DNA of 64,000 nt from Acidaminobacter hydrogenoformans DSM 2784 (GCF_900103005.1 NZ_FMWL01000002.1:341395-405394), one strand, 5' to 3'. Numbered from the stretch's first letter, positions 53,336 to 61,928 are shown. Program-made: numbers and translations. Notes: generated by a model not told the origin, from the letters alone.

Positions 53336-53387
53336 ACAATACGTTCTCTCTTGAAGGTGCGGGAAAATAAGCACCACCAACAAAAAC

Positions 53388-53502
53388 TGATCTTCTTCCA
53401 TCCAGACTTTACTGTCGGTTCTGGAATTGCACCAGATCAACCGCTGTGAAGCGGCTCGTGGACTTTACCACCGGTCGGGAATTTCACCCTGCCCTGAAGA
53501 TG
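53388..53502 (-). promoter_or_regulatory. FMN riboswitch
   Basis: The minus strand matches the RFN element: CTTCAGGGCAGGGTGAAATT, CCCGACCGGTGGTAAAGTCC, TGATCTGGTGCAATTCCAGA, and ACCGACAGTAAAGTCTGGAT. It binds FMN and turns off the rib operon. Confidence 0.97.
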
Positions 53503-53518
53503 TTATGAAATTAACCTT

Positions 53519-53547
53519 ATGATAATATGATTCTAAAGGATTGTCAA
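53519..53547 (-). promoter_or_regulatory. Promoter of the rib operon
   Basis: Minus strand TTGACA (53542-53547), 17 bases, TATCAT (53519-53524), just upstream of the FMN aptamer. Confidence 0.88.
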
Positions 53548-53695
53548 ACGTTTCTCTCTTTCAATGCCTTTGCGAACATTTCCCTGAAACTGCGACAGAT
53601 TGTTCTGAATAAAATACTTTATAAAATTTTGTAGTACATTGTGGCCCGCATTTGTGAAAGGTTTGGCTTTTTTAAAGGAATTTTCTGAATTCGGG

Positions 53696-53724
53696 TTGAC
53701 ATTTGAATCTTATGGGTTTACACT
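53696..53724 (+). promoter_or_regulatory. Promoter of the aromatic amino acid operon
   Basis: TTGACA (53696-53701), 17 bases, TACACT (53719-53724), about 85 bases before the leader peptide. Confidence 0.8.
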
Positions 53725-53806
53725 GAGAAAAATTCTTCAAAGGCGTGACCGCAGATTATTATGTCAGACGGGCGCCACAGTCAAATTAAGGAATGGGTGG
53801 TTTGAG

Positions 53807-53959
53807 ATGAATTCAGTCAAACGTACGCTTAAAATGACAGCCGAATATTTTGGTTACTTTAGCTGGAGCTTTTATTATTATGGCTTCGGCTTTTTGGCGT
53901 ACGATAAATTGGAAAGAACCTCAAATTGCTTAAAGAACGGACTGAGGGCTGCGGCCTGA
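53807..53959 (+). CDS. Aromatic-rich leader peptide of the aroF operon
   Basis: 50-codon open frame between the promoter and an intrinsic terminator. Its centre reads EYFGYFSWSFYYYGFGFLAY: 13 aromatic residues in 20, including runs of Tyr and Phe and one Trp. GGTGG lies 6 bases before the ATG. This is what a transcription-attenuation leader for aromatic amino acid genes should look like: ribosome stalling at Phe/Tyr codons would prevent the downstream terminator. The function is inferred from sequence and position; I did not work out the alternative RNA pairing. Confidence 0.75.
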   Translation: MNSVKRTLKMTAEYFGYFSWSFYYYGFGFLAYDKLERTSNCLKNGLRAAA

Positions 53960-53991
53960 TAAGCCGGTAAGTGACTAAAACCTGGTTATGG

Positions 53992-54030
53992 CAGGGTGTC
54001 TCTTTAAGTAAAGGGGCGCCCTGTTTTTTT
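53992..54030 (+). terminator. Attenuator terminator before aroF
   Basis: CAGGGTGTCTCTTT pairs (with G-U pairs) with AAAGGGGCGCCCTG around AAGT, followed by seven T. It lies 33 bases after the leader peptide stop and 114 bases before aroF. Confidence 0.85.
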
Positions 54031-54053
54031 ATTACAAGAAAGGTGGTGGTGGC

Positions 54054-54230
54054 ATGAGCGAAGACGGCTTTTATGGTTATTGTTTGGATCTGGGGACCAT
54101 CGGCAAAAGCACTCAAAATTATGAACCCATAGGAGGCAATTATTATGATTATAACGCTCAGAACGACCACCACGAACGAGGAATGCGAACACATTATGGA
54201 CATTATCCGACAGCACGGGCTCGAGGTTGA
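54054..54230 (+). other. Small open frame between attenuator and aroF
   Basis: 58 codons starting ATG behind AAAGGTGG, running MSEDGFYGYCLDLGTIGKST and overlapping the aroF start in another frame. It contains FYGYC early and crosses a GCCGATGGTC copy. It could be a second leader or translational coupler, or chance. Weak evidence. Confidence 0.3.
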
Positions 54231-55239
54231 GCTGACCCAGCGGGGGCAGCAAAGCGTTCTGCGACTCACAGGCGACGTCAACAAGCTGGACTTCTCCGTG
54301 ATCTCCCTTCACCCGCACGTGGAGGACATCAAGCGCATCAAGACCCCTTACAAGCTGGCGAGCCGGGAATTTCACCCCGAGGACACAGTGGTCGAAGTTG
54401 GCGGCCTCAGAATTGGCGGCGGGGACCTCACCGTGATTGCCGGGCCCTGTTCAATAGAGAGCCGGGAGCAGATCGATATCATAGCTAAGGCGGTTCGTTC
54501 GGCTGGCGCGACCATTTTAAGAGGCGGCGCGTTCAAGCCAAGGACTTCCCCTTACAGCTTCCAGGGACTCGGAGAGCTGGGGCTTAAGCTCCTGAAGGAC
54601 GCCGGCGCGGCGAATGGGATGCCGGTGATCACCGAGGTCATGTGCACCGAAGACTTCGACTTGGTGGAGGCTTACACGGATATCCTTCAGATTGGGGCGC
54701 GCAACATGCAGAACTTCGCTCTGCTGAAGCGGGCGGGCCGCTCGAAGAAGCCGGTGCTGCTGAAGCGGGGCATGTCCTCGACCATTGAAGACCTCCTCAT
54801 GAGCGCGGAATACATACTGGCGAACGGCAATCCCAATGTCATCCTCTGCGAGCGGGGCATCCGGACTTTCGAGCCTCATATGCGCAATACGTTGGATTTG
54901 TCGGTGGTGGCTGCGGTCAAGAGCCTGAGCCACTTGCCTATCATCATTGATCCAAGCCATGCCACCGGCCGCCGGGAGATGGTGGCGCCTCTGTCAAAAG
55001 CCGCTGTCGCGGTGGGTGCCGATGGTCTCATGATCGAAGTCCACCACGAGCCGGAAAAAGCATTGTCGGACGGGCCGCAGTCTCTCCGGCCTCGGGAGTT
55101 CGAGATTTTGATGCATCAGCTGGGGCAGCTTCACAACCTTTGCAGGCTGCAGAACCAGATTTACAATGAGGTTGAAGAGGAAAAGGAAGATAAAAACGCT
55201 GAAGAAATGGTGGGGTTGAGACATGCACGGATCGGATAG
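54145..55239 (+). CDS. aroF: DAHP synthase (type I beta, with N-terminal regulatory domain)
   Basis: First step of the shikimate pathway: PEP plus erythrose-4-phosphate. 364 aa. Residues 1-70 are a ferredoxin-like regulatory domain. The catalytic barrel has [66 protein letters not shown] and [16 protein letters not shown] lies 8 bases before the ATG. It heads the operon and overlaps tyrA by 17 bases. Confidence 0.95.
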   Translation: MIITLRTTTTNEECEHIMDIIRQHGLEVELTQRGQQSVLRLTGDVNKLDFSVISLHPHVEDIKRIKTPYKLASREFHPEDTVVEVGGLRIGGGDLTVIAGPCSIESREQIDIIAKAVRSAGATILRGGAFKPRTSPYSFQGLGELGLKLLKDAGAANGMPVITEVMCTEDFDLVEAYTDILQIGARNMQNFALLKRAGRSKKPVLLKRGMSSTIEDLLMSAEYILANGNPNVILCERGIRTFEPHMRNTLDLSVVAAVKSLSHLPIIIDPSHATGRREMVAPLSKAAVAVGADGLMIEVHHEPEKALSDGPQSLRPREFEILMHQLGQLHNLCRLQNQIYNEVEEEKEDKNAEEMVGLRHARIG

Positions 55240-56404
55240 TGAAGAAGTTCCCTTTTTTAAGAGCATAAGCATTGTGGGACTGGGCCTGATTGGCGGGTCG
55301 TTGGCGAAAGCCCTGAGGCTCAAGGGCTATCAGGGGGCTCTGGACGGTTACGATCCAAACCCTCAGACCCTGGAGCAGGCCAGACAGTCCGGATTGTTTA
55401 CGGCGCTGGCTTTGTCCCCTGGCGGTTTTAACCCTGATGGGTCTGCGGCTGGCGGGCCGGTCGCTCAGCCTGTTGAGCTGGTGATTGTAGCGGTACCCCT
55501 GGGCAAGCTGCGGGAGGCTTTGGTCAGCGCGCTGCCTCTGATAGGACCAGGAACCGTAGTGATGGATGTGGGCAGTGTCAAAGGCACCGTCCACGACACG
55601 GCAGTGAACGTTCTCACCGGCACTGGAGCCATTTTTATAGGCGGGCACCCCATGGCGGGCTCCGAAAAAGGGGGCTTCAATGCCGGCTCCCCTATTCTGT
55701 TTGAAAATGCTTACTTCTTTCTGACGCCAGATCCTCATTTTGAAGAGGCCGTGAAAGGCGTCCCCGCGGTTGAACTGCTGAAGCAAATGGTGCTGACAAT
55801 CGGCGGACTTCCTGTCATAACGGACCCGAAAGCCCATGACGCTTTAACGGCCCGGCTCAGCCACCTGCCCCACCTGACGGCCTCCATTCTGGTTGAAGTC
55901 TTCGCGGCTTCGCTGCCAACAGATCAGCTGAAGTTCGCGGGGGGCGGCTTCAGGGATTCGACCCGGATTGCCATGGGCGACCCGGCCCTCTGGCGGGACA
56001 TCTTCGTTCATAACCGGTCTGAGGTCATTTCGAGTATCGACACCTTGGTAGAGGGTTTAATGCGGTTCAGAAAGAATCTGCAGGATGTCGAAGATGAAGC
56101 CATAGTCGAGACACTGGGCGAAGCCCAGCGGCTCAGGTCAGGGCTGATCACCATACGTCCGAGCGAAGAGGTGTCGCTTTATCCACTCCGACTCGAGCTC
56201 GAAGACCGACCGGGGATCCTGGCAGAGGTCACGACCCTTCTGGCCGAGCACCAGCTGGACATCAAGGATCTCGCCCTCGACCACTCCAGAGAAAATCAGC
56301 GGGGGGCCTTCACCCTCAGCTTCGCTTCAAACGCCGACCGCCTGATTGCAGCCTCGCTGCTGAAGGCCTCAGGGATAGGGATTGGAGTGATAGATTCGGA
56401 CTAG
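55223..56404 (+). CDS. tyrA: Prephenate dehydrogenase with ACT domain
   Basis: Converts prephenate to 4-hydroxyphenylpyruvate on the way to Tyr. 393 aa. NAD-binding SIVGLGLIGGSLAKALRLKG (about 15-34), IGGHPMAGSEKGGFNAGSP, HDALTARLSHLPHLTA, and a C-terminal ACT domain (LRLELEDRPGILAEVTTLLA, about 318-390) that probably senses tyrosine. Its start overlaps the end of aroF. Confidence 0.94.
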   Translation: MHGSDSEEVPFFKSISIVGLGLIGGSLAKALRLKGYQGALDGYDPNPQTLEQARQSGLFTALALSPGGFNPDGSAAGGPVAQPVELVIVAVPLGKLREALVSALPLIGPGTVVMDVGSVKGTVHDTAVNVLTGTGAIFIGGHPMAGSEKGGFNAGSPILFENAYFFLTPDPHFEEAVKGVPAVELLKQMVLTIGGLPVITDPKAHDALTARLSHLPHLTASILVEVFAASLPTDQLKFAGGGFRDSTRIAMGDPALWRDIFVHNRSEVISSIDTLVEGLMRFRKNLQDVEDEAIVETLGEAQRLRSGLITIRPSEEVSLYPLRLELEDRPGILAEVTTLLAEHQLDIKDLALDHSRENQRGAFTLSFASNADRLIAASLLKASGIGIGVIDSD

Positions 56405-56480
56405 CGAGGTGCACGTCTGATAGCGTGAGTTGTACATTACGCTATCAGAGAGCTCGCTCTCTGAAACACGGATCTGGTCT

Positions 56481-56540
56481 GTCCCTGTCCCGCACCACGC
56501 GTCCCTGTCCCGCACCACATGTCCCTGTCCCCCACCAAAA
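56481..56540 (-). repeat. Three 20-bp units of the dispersed GTCCCTGTCCC repeat
   Basis: GTCCCTGTCCCGCACCACGC, then the same ending in AT, then GTCCCTGTCCCCCACCAAAA, starting at 56481, 56501 and 56521. Upstream in the same gap lie two hairpins, CTGATAGCGT/ACGCTATCAG and GAGAGC/GCTCTC. Confidence 0.9.
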
Positions 56541-56560
56541 AACCCAAAGGAGCTTAACCC

Positions 56561-57823
56561 ATGATCAGACATATAGAACCCTCTAAACTCAGCGGTACAT
56601 TACGGATCCCGCCATCGAAAAGCCTCAGCCACAGAGCTGTCCTCGCCGCCGCCCTTGCCGAGGGCGAAAGCGTCATAGAAAACCTGATCTTCTCTGAAGA
56701 TATCATCGCTACTACAGAAGCCGTCAGAGCCCTTGGCGTTGAAGCCGTTCAGGAGGGCGACAAGCTCATCATCCGCCGCAGCGGCACCCTGAAAGCACCC
56801 ACAGAGCCCCTCCACTGCAACGAGTCCGGCTCCACCCTGCGCTTCCTGATCCCCTTCGCGGGCCTCTTCGACGCCCCCGTGGTCTTCACCGGCGCAGGCA
56901 AGCTGACCACCCGCCCCCTGGACCCATACTTCGACCTCTTCGACCGCCAGGGCATCCACTACGACTATCCCGGCCAGCTGCCGCTGACCGTTAAAGGCAA
57001 GCTGACCCCAGGCACCTTTGAAATGCCGGGCCACATCAGCTCCCAGTTCGTCACCGGTCTACTCTATGTCCTCCCGCTCCTGGACGGCGACTCCGAAATC
57101 ATCCTGACCTCGCCGCTGGAATCCCGGGACTACGTCACGTTAACCCTCCAGATCCTCAAGATCTTTGGCATCGACGTCGAGACCGTCACTCCGGAGCACT
57201 ACAAAATCAAAGGCAACCAAGCCTTCAAACCCGCCAACTACCGCGTGGAAGGCGACTACTCCCAGGCGGCCTTCTGGATCGCCGGCGGCCTCATGGGCGA
57301 CGGCCTCGTCCTGAAGGACCTCTCCGAAGTCTCCGAGCAGGGCGACCAGCGCATCCTCCAGATCGTCAAGGACATGGGCGGCAACCTCGAGTGGAAAGAC
57401 GGCGACCTGATCGTCCACCCATCGAAAACCCACGGCGCCGTCATTGACGCCTCCCAGTGCCCGGACCTGGTTCCAATCTGCGCCACCCTGGCCGCGGTCA
57501 GCGAGGGTCAGACCCACGTCATCAACGCCGCCAGAGTCCGCCTCAAAGAATCCGACCGCCTCGAGGCCATCCGCACCGAGCTCAACAAGCTGGGCGCCAA
57601 CATCACCGAAGAACCGGAAGGCCTCATCATTGAAGGCGTCCAGGGCTTCACCGGTGGGAAGGTTGAGGGCTGGAACGACCACCGCATCGTCATGAGCCTC
57701 GCCATAGCCGCCGCGAAAGCCTCCGGCACCATCGAAATTGAAGGCAGCGGCGCCATCAAAAAATCCTACCCGCACTTCTTCGAAGACCTCACCAAAACCG
57801 GCGGCAAAGTCACTAACGCCTAA
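56561..57823 (+). CDS. aroA: EPSP synthase (3-phosphoshikimate 1-carboxyvinyltransferase)
   Basis: 420 aa. PPSKSLSHRAVLAAALAEGE near the N terminus, NESGSTLRFLIPFAGLF, and VEGDYSQAAFWIAGGLMGDG, LKESDRLEAIRTELNKLGAN in the second domain. The segment near residue 90 reads NESGSTLR where the glyphosate-sensitive class I has NAGTAMR. Codon use is strongly C-ending compared with neighbours. AAAGGAG lies 8 bases before the ATG. Confidence 0.95.
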   Translation: MIRHIEPSKLSGTLRIPPSKSLSHRAVLAAALAEGESVIENLIFSEDIIATTEAVRALGVEAVQEGDKLIIRRSGTLKAPTEPLHCNESGSTLRFLIPFAGLFDAPVVFTGAGKLTTRPLDPYFDLFDRQGIHYDYPGQLPLTVKGKLTPGTFEMPGHISSQFVTGLLYVLPLLDGDSEIILTSPLESRDYVTLTLQILKIFGIDVETVTPEHYKIKGNQAFKPANYRVEGDYSQAAFWIAGGLMGDGLVLKDLSEVSEQGDQRILQIVKDMGGNLEWKDGDLIVHPSKTHGAVIDASQCPDLVPICATLAAVSEGQTHVINAARVRLKESDRLEAIRTELNKLGANITEEPEGLIIEGVQGFTGGKVEGWNDHRIVMSLAIAAAKASGTIEIEGSGAIKKSYPHFFEDLTKTGGKVTNA

Positions 57824-57898
57824 AACCAAAGCCAAAAATTTCTGCCGATGGTCACACCGCCACCACCCCATCACCACAAAACGAAGGGAGCCATTTCC

Positions 57899-59017
57899 AT
57901 GCACTTATTAGACAACTACAGAAATGAAATCGATCAGCTCGACGACAAACTGGTCGAGCTCCTGGAGCGCCGTATGGCCATTGTCGAAGAAATTGGCAAC
58001 ATCAAAAAAGATATAGGCATGCGCGTCTACGACCCCGAGCGCGAGAAGAAGCTCCTTGCCCGCCTCGCCTCCCAGGTCAAGCATCCGGATCACCAGACCC
58101 GCATCCTCAGCATCATGAAAACCATCCTGGCTTCCAGCCGGGCTCTGCAGGACAGCCACCTGGAAGACGTGCTGCCGCAGCACTTCCCTCACGGGGAGCA
58201 CCGCACCGCGGGCTACGCCGGCATCCCGGGCTCCTACGGCGAGACGGCCATCCTCAAATATTTTGGTCACAACAAGGACTACCGGGCCTACGCCACCTTC
58301 CACGAGGTCGCGGATGCCATCCTGGCCGGGGAGATTGACTACGGCGTCCTCCCGGCGGAAAACTCCACCACCGGGGCCATCAACGAGGTCTACGACCTCA
58401 TCCGGGAAAAGGACCTCTTCATCACTGGAGAAGTCCTCATCCCCATAGTCCACCACCTCATAGGCCACAAAGGCGCGAAGCTCGAGGACATCCGGGAGGT
58501 CCGCTCCCATGCCCAGGGCCTGGAGCAGTGTACCCTGTTCCTCAACACCCTCAACATCCGGCAGGTGCCTATGAAAAACACGGCGGTCAGCGTCCAGTAC
58601 GTGGCCCAGCAGGACGACCGCACCGTGGCCGCCATAGGCAGCGAACGCGCCGCCCAGCTCTATGACCTCGAAATCATAGGCAAGGCCATCCAGAACAGCG
58701 CGGTCAACACCACCCGCTTCGTCATTCTCACCAAGACCCCAGAAACCAGTCCTGAGGCCGATAGTACCTCCATGGTCCTCACCACCCGCCACGAGGCTGG
58801 CTCGCTCTACGAAATCCTTGGCTACTTCGCCCAGGAGAAAATCAACCTCTTCCGCATTGAATCCCGTCCCGTCCCGGACCGTCCATGGGAATACTTCATT
58901 TACCTCGACGCCGAGGGCCGCGCAGACACCGACGCCTTCTTAAACGCCATTGACTCCGCCAGAAAACACTGTCCTTATTTTAGATTCTTAGGTACTTATA
59001 AACGCGGCGTCATCTGA
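57899..59017 (+). CDS. pheA: Bifunctional chorismate mutase / prephenate dehydratase (P-protein)
   Basis: 372 aa. Residues 1-90 are an AroQ chorismate mutase (LDNYRNEIDQLDDKLVELLE, RRMAIVEEIGNIKK). Residues about 105-280 are prephenate dehydratase (AGIPGSYGETAILKYFG, VLPAENSTTGAINEVYDLI, NTTRFVIL). Residues about 290-370 are an ACT domain (TRHEAGSLYEILGYFAQEKI, NLFRIESRP) for Phe feedback. AGGGAG precedes the ATG at 57899. Confidence 0.95.
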   Translation: MHLLDNYRNEIDQLDDKLVELLERRMAIVEEIGNIKKDIGMRVYDPEREKKLLARLASQVKHPDHQTRILSIMKTILASSRALQDSHLEDVLPQHFPHGEHRTAGYAGIPGSYGETAILKYFGHNKDYRAYATFHEVADAILAGEIDYGVLPAENSTTGAINEVYDLIREKDLFITGEVLIPIVHHLIGHKGAKLEDIREVRSHAQGLEQCTLFLNTLNIRQVPMKNTAVSVQYVAQQDDRTVAAIGSERAAQLYDLEIIGKAIQNSAVNTTRFVILTKTPETSPEADSTSMVLTTRHEAGSLYEILGYFAQEKINLFRIESRPVPDRPWEYFIYLDAEGRADTDAFLNAIDSARKHCPYFRFLGTYKRGVI

Positions 59018-59108
59018 CAAAAACACTTCGCATTTTCCTTGCCTGTACGATTATAAAATTCCTTCAAGATCACATAGATCATTTTATTTACTGAAAGGAG
59101 CTGTCATT

Positions 59109-59930
59109 ATGGACCGTCTCAAGGAGCTCAGAAGCCAAGTCGACCACTGCGACCGGGCACTCGCCGCCCTCCTCGAAGAGCGACTCAGCATTATCCTCGA
59201 AATCATGGAAGAAAAGAAATCCCTGGGCATGCCCATCTTTAGCCAGGAGCGCGAGCGCGCCGTCGTTCAAAATATGGGAAGCTACGTCAATAACCCAACG
59301 TTCCGGGAAGAGATCAAAACCATTCAGACCCACGTGCTTAGAAGCTGCAGGCGGATCCAGTCCCGCTTACTCTTTCCATATCATATTTCGCTGGTTGGGT
59401 TTATGGGGAGTGGGAAGACGACCATCGGCAAAGCGCTTTCTAAAATGCTGGCCATGGACCAGATCGACGTGGACCAGGTCATTGAGACCCGGGCCCGGAT
59501 GAAAATCAGCGACATCTTCGCTCAGTACGGCGAGCCTTACTTCCGGGAGCTGGAGTCAAAGACGGTGGAGGAGCTCAGCCAGCACCAGAACGTCATCATC
59601 CTGTGCGGCGGCGGTGGCGTGGTCCTGAACAAGACCAACGTAAACAACCTCCGAAACAACGGCATTGTCATCTGGCTGAAGGCCAGCCCTGAACAAATTT
59701 ACAGCCGCATTGCCACCGATGACACGCGGCCGCTCCTCAAAGACAACATGTCCGTGGACAAAATTGGAACTATGCTGGATCCAAGAGTTTCCCTCTATGA
59801 ATCTGCGGCGGATATTGCTATTATTACAGATAACAAGACGGAAGAGGAAATTTGCCTGGAGATCGTCGACCAACTCATGCAGCTGGAGATCGACCGGCCG
59901 CTGCCTCTTCGCGACGTCAGCAGCTTATAA
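59109..59930 (+). CDS. Chorismate mutase-shikimate kinase fusion
   Basis: 273 aa. Residues 1-90 are a second AroQ-type chorismate mutase (MDRLKELRSQVDHCDRALAA, EERLSIILEIMEEKKSLGMP). Residues about 92-255 are shikimate kinase: P-loop VGFMGSGKTTIGKALSKML, shikimate-binding DVDQVIETRARMKISDIFAQ, GEPYFRELE, CGGGGVVLNKTN, and the lid DDTRPLLKDN. It carries out pathway steps before and after EPSP synthase. AAAGGAG precedes the ATG. Confidence 0.94.
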   Translation: MDRLKELRSQVDHCDRALAALLEERLSIILEIMEEKKSLGMPIFSQERERAVVQNMGSYVNNPTFREEIKTIQTHVLRSCRRIQSRLLFPYHISLVGFMGSGKTTIGKALSKMLAMDQIDVDQVIETRARMKISDIFAQYGEPYFRELESKTVEELSQHQNVIILCGGGGVVLNKTNVNNLRNNGIVIWLKASPEQIYSRIATDDTRPLLKDNMSVDKIGTMLDPRVSLYESAADIAIITDNKTEEEICLEIVDQLMQLEIDRPLPLRDVSSL

Positions 59931-59960
59931 CGTTCTTATTGCACTTAGGAGGGAAAAGAT

Positions 59961-60731
59961 ATGACTAAAGCACCCATCCAGATCAAGGACAAAGTCCTGG
60001 GCGGCGGCACCCCGCTGATCACCATGCCCTTTGTGGGGAAAACCCTCGAGGCCCTGAAGGAAGAGTGCCAGACCGCTCTGGAGCACCAGCCGGACCTGGT
60101 GGAATGGCGGGCGGATTATTTTGAAGGGATTGGCGAGCCTGCCAAGGCCCTGGAGGGGCTCAATACTTTAAATGACAGCCTGGGCGGCATCCCCATCCTC
60201 TTTACCTTGCGCAGCGCGTCAGAAGGCGGCGCGCAGGCCCTTGAAGAGACGACCCGTCAAGCGGTCATTGAAGCCGTTGTGCAGACCGGCCTGGTCTCCC
60301 TGGTGGACATTGAGGCCGCCAGCCCTCAGTCCCTGATTGAGCCCATCCGTGACCTTACCCGGAACCATGGTGTCGCGCTGATTCTGTCTAACCACGATTT
60401 CAAGGCCACACCGGAGCCGGAGGACATGCTTAACCGTCTACTCAAAGCTCAGGCGCTGGGGGCTGACATTGTCAAGCTGGCGGTCATGCCTCAGTCCCGG
60501 GAAGATGTCCTGAATCTCATGCTGGCGTCTGTTCGCTACAATGATCTGCCGGATGCCACCCATGCTGTGACCATCTCCATGAGTGGCGACGGCCTCATCA
60601 CCCGGCTGGCCGCGGCGTTCAGCCACTCCGTCATTACCTTCTGTGCCGGTAAGGGGGTCTCAGCCCCGGGTCAGGTACCGGCGGATGAGATGCGGGGGCC
60701 AATGGGGCTGCTGGCGCGGCATTTGAAGTGA
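59961..60731 (+). CDS. aroD: Type I 3-dehydroquinate dehydratase
   Basis: 256 aa Schiff-base enzyme making 3-dehydroshikimate. LVEWRADYFEGIGE (substrate Glu), ILSNHDFKATPEPEDMLNRL with catalytic His, and the Schiff-base Lys in GADIVKLAVMP; C-terminal GVSAPGQVPADEMR. AGGAGG precedes the ATG. Last gene of the operon; aroB, aroC and aroE are not in the window. Confidence 0.94.
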   Translation: MTKAPIQIKDKVLGGGTPLITMPFVGKTLEALKEECQTALEHQPDLVEWRADYFEGIGEPAKALEGLNTLNDSLGGIPILFTLRSASEGGAQALEETTRQAVIEAVVQTGLVSLVDIEAASPQSLIEPIRDLTRNHGVALILSNHDFKATPEPEDMLNRLLKAQALGADIVKLAVMPQSREDVLNLMLASVRYNDLPDATHAVTISMSGDGLITRLAAAFSHSVITFCAGKGVSAPGQVPADEMRGPMGLLARHLK

Positions 60732-60793
60732 AAATAAAAGCTCTGTCTCCAAGGTAATTTTTCCCTTGAAAGCAGAGCTGTCGTTCATCAGAA

Positions 60794-60840
60794 AAGGCGC
60801 TTGGTTGGGGACAGTCCCCAGCCAAGCGCCTTGTTTATTT
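60794..60840. terminator. Terminator made from a dispersed-repeat palindrome
   Basis: AAGGCGCTTGGTTGGGGAC (60794-60812) and GTCCCCAGCCAAGCGCCTT (60814-60832) pair over 19 bases with one G-U, then TTGTTTATTT. The core is the same GGTTGGGGAC motif as the dispersed repeats, here apparently used as a terminator between convergent genes. Confidence 0.75.
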
Positions 60841-60861
60841 CACTTAGTTTTTTGACTTTTA

Positions 60862-61734
60862 TTATGCTTCTTCATTCACAGAAGCTTCGTCATTGGCTTC
60901 GGCTTCTTCTTGCTCTTCCACGTCTTCCGCATCCGCTTCTTCGGCTTCTTCAGCATCTTCCACCGTAATATCGCCATCCTCATAAGTAACGACAAAATTC
61001 ATCTTCTCGGCAATGAACCTGAGGGGCACTACGGTTCTGCCATTCATAGCCTGCGCAGGGACATCCAGTTGCACTGAATCACCATTGACGAAGACCTCGG
61101 TATCCCCAAGAGTCAAGACCATAGTCAGATCATCTTTGGTAATCGTGACCTTTTGAAGCGCGGGATCCCATGCGACCTGCGCCCCGAACGCCTGGACCAG
61201 TGCTTTTACCGGGACCAAGGTCCGCCCGGTTTTGATTACTGGTGGTGTATCGAAACCCAGATGTTTTCCTTTGACCATAATGTTTTCCACCGGCAGAACT
61301 TCTATTGAAGCATCTGCTGCTTCCAGCGCCTCACCTGCGGCCTCTAAGGCACTGAGCTCTTCCGTTGTATAGCCGTTTCGAATGACACTTTTGAGCTCTG
61401 CCTTGGCCTGGACAAAGCGCGCTTTAGCAGCGGCAAGGGCCTCCGCTTTGATCAGGGCGTTGTCAGTATCTCCGGCTTCGAGCAGCGCTTCATACTCAGC
61501 CTCGAGTGTCTCTTTTTCTAATTCCAGCTGATTTTTTAAGGTTTCTGCGGCATCCTTCCTGATTTCCCAGTCGGTGTCACGTATGACCTTTTGCGGTTTT
61601 GGTTGTTCGGTGACCATCGGCTTAATCTTTGGTAGTTTTTCTGGCTTTGCCGCCGCGGATGGCAGAATGCTTGCGGACATAATTAAAACGAGCATCAAAA
61701 AAAGCACTAACCCCTTACTCCTGTTGCGTTTCAT
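60862..61734 (-). CDS. Secreted protein with copper-amine-oxidase-N domain
   Basis: 290 aa. Signal peptide MKRNRSKGLVLFLMLVLIMS (cleavage after SAAA). A charged helical region (about 45-140, LEKETLEAEYEALLEAGDTD) is followed by a Cu_amine_oxidN1 domain (about 155-255: GRTLVPVKALVQAFGAQVAW, NGRTVVPLRFIAEKMNF) and a highly acidic tail. The domain is a surface or stalk fold, not an enzyme. AAAGGAGG precedes the ATG at 61734. It is controlled by a c-di-GMP riboswitch. Confidence 0.87.
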   Translation of the reverse strand: MKRNRSKGLVLFLMLVLIMSASILPSAAAKPEKLPKIKPMVTEQPKPQKVIRDTDWEIRKDAAETLKNQLELEKETLEAEYEALLEAGDTDNALIKAEALAAAKARFVQAKAELKSVIRNGYTTEELSALEAAGEALEAADASIEVLPVENIMVKGKHLGFDTPPVIKTGRTLVPVKALVQAFGAQVAWDPALQKVTITKDDLTMVLTLGDTEVFVNGDSVQLDVPAQAMNGRTVVPLRFIAEKMNFVVTYEDGDITVEDAEEAEEADAEDVEEQEEAEANDEASVNEEA

Positions 61735-61801
61735 CTGTTTTTCCTCCTTTTGGTTTGGAAATGCAGAATCATGCTCCAGGAACGTGTCTTGTGCCTGTGA
61801 A

Positions 61802-61906
61802 GTCATCCTTCGGCGGTGCGGCCACCTTGGCATCTTTTTCAGATGCTTTAGGTCCGTCACTTTGCGTCCCGGTCTTTCAGCCGGTTTGCCATTTCGGAGA
61901 TGATCT
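61802..61906 (-). promoter_or_regulatory. Cyclic di-GMP-I (GEMM) riboswitch
   Basis: The minus strand reads GGCAAACCGGCTGAAAGACC, then GGGACGCAAAGTGACGGACC, then TAAAGCATCTG-AAAA-AGATGC, then GGTGGCCGCACCG. This matches GEMM-I: the P1b stem with GAAA-type tetraloop, the invariant GACGCAAAG joint (61860-61868), and the second stem. TCATC and GATGA close the aptamer. It lies 68 bases before the surface-protein gene. The switching mode is not clear; TTTCC...GGAAA around the ribosome-binding site might mask it. Confidence 0.85.
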
Positions 61907-61928
61907 GCTTATGGAATTGTATAGTCTC

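Noticed and set aside
57140..58792. Minus-strand frames opposite aroA and pheA (254 and 294 codons)
   Set aside because: Both oppose strongly conserved genes with C-rich third positions, which removes stop codons on the other strand. No start signal or domain is seen.
59420..59429. GCCGATGGTC copy in the shikimate kinase domain as a placed signal
   Set aside because: Here it encodes the conserved TTIGKA of the P-loop, so this copy (like those in corA at 31186 and aroF at 55018) may be chance and should be discounted when judging over-representation.
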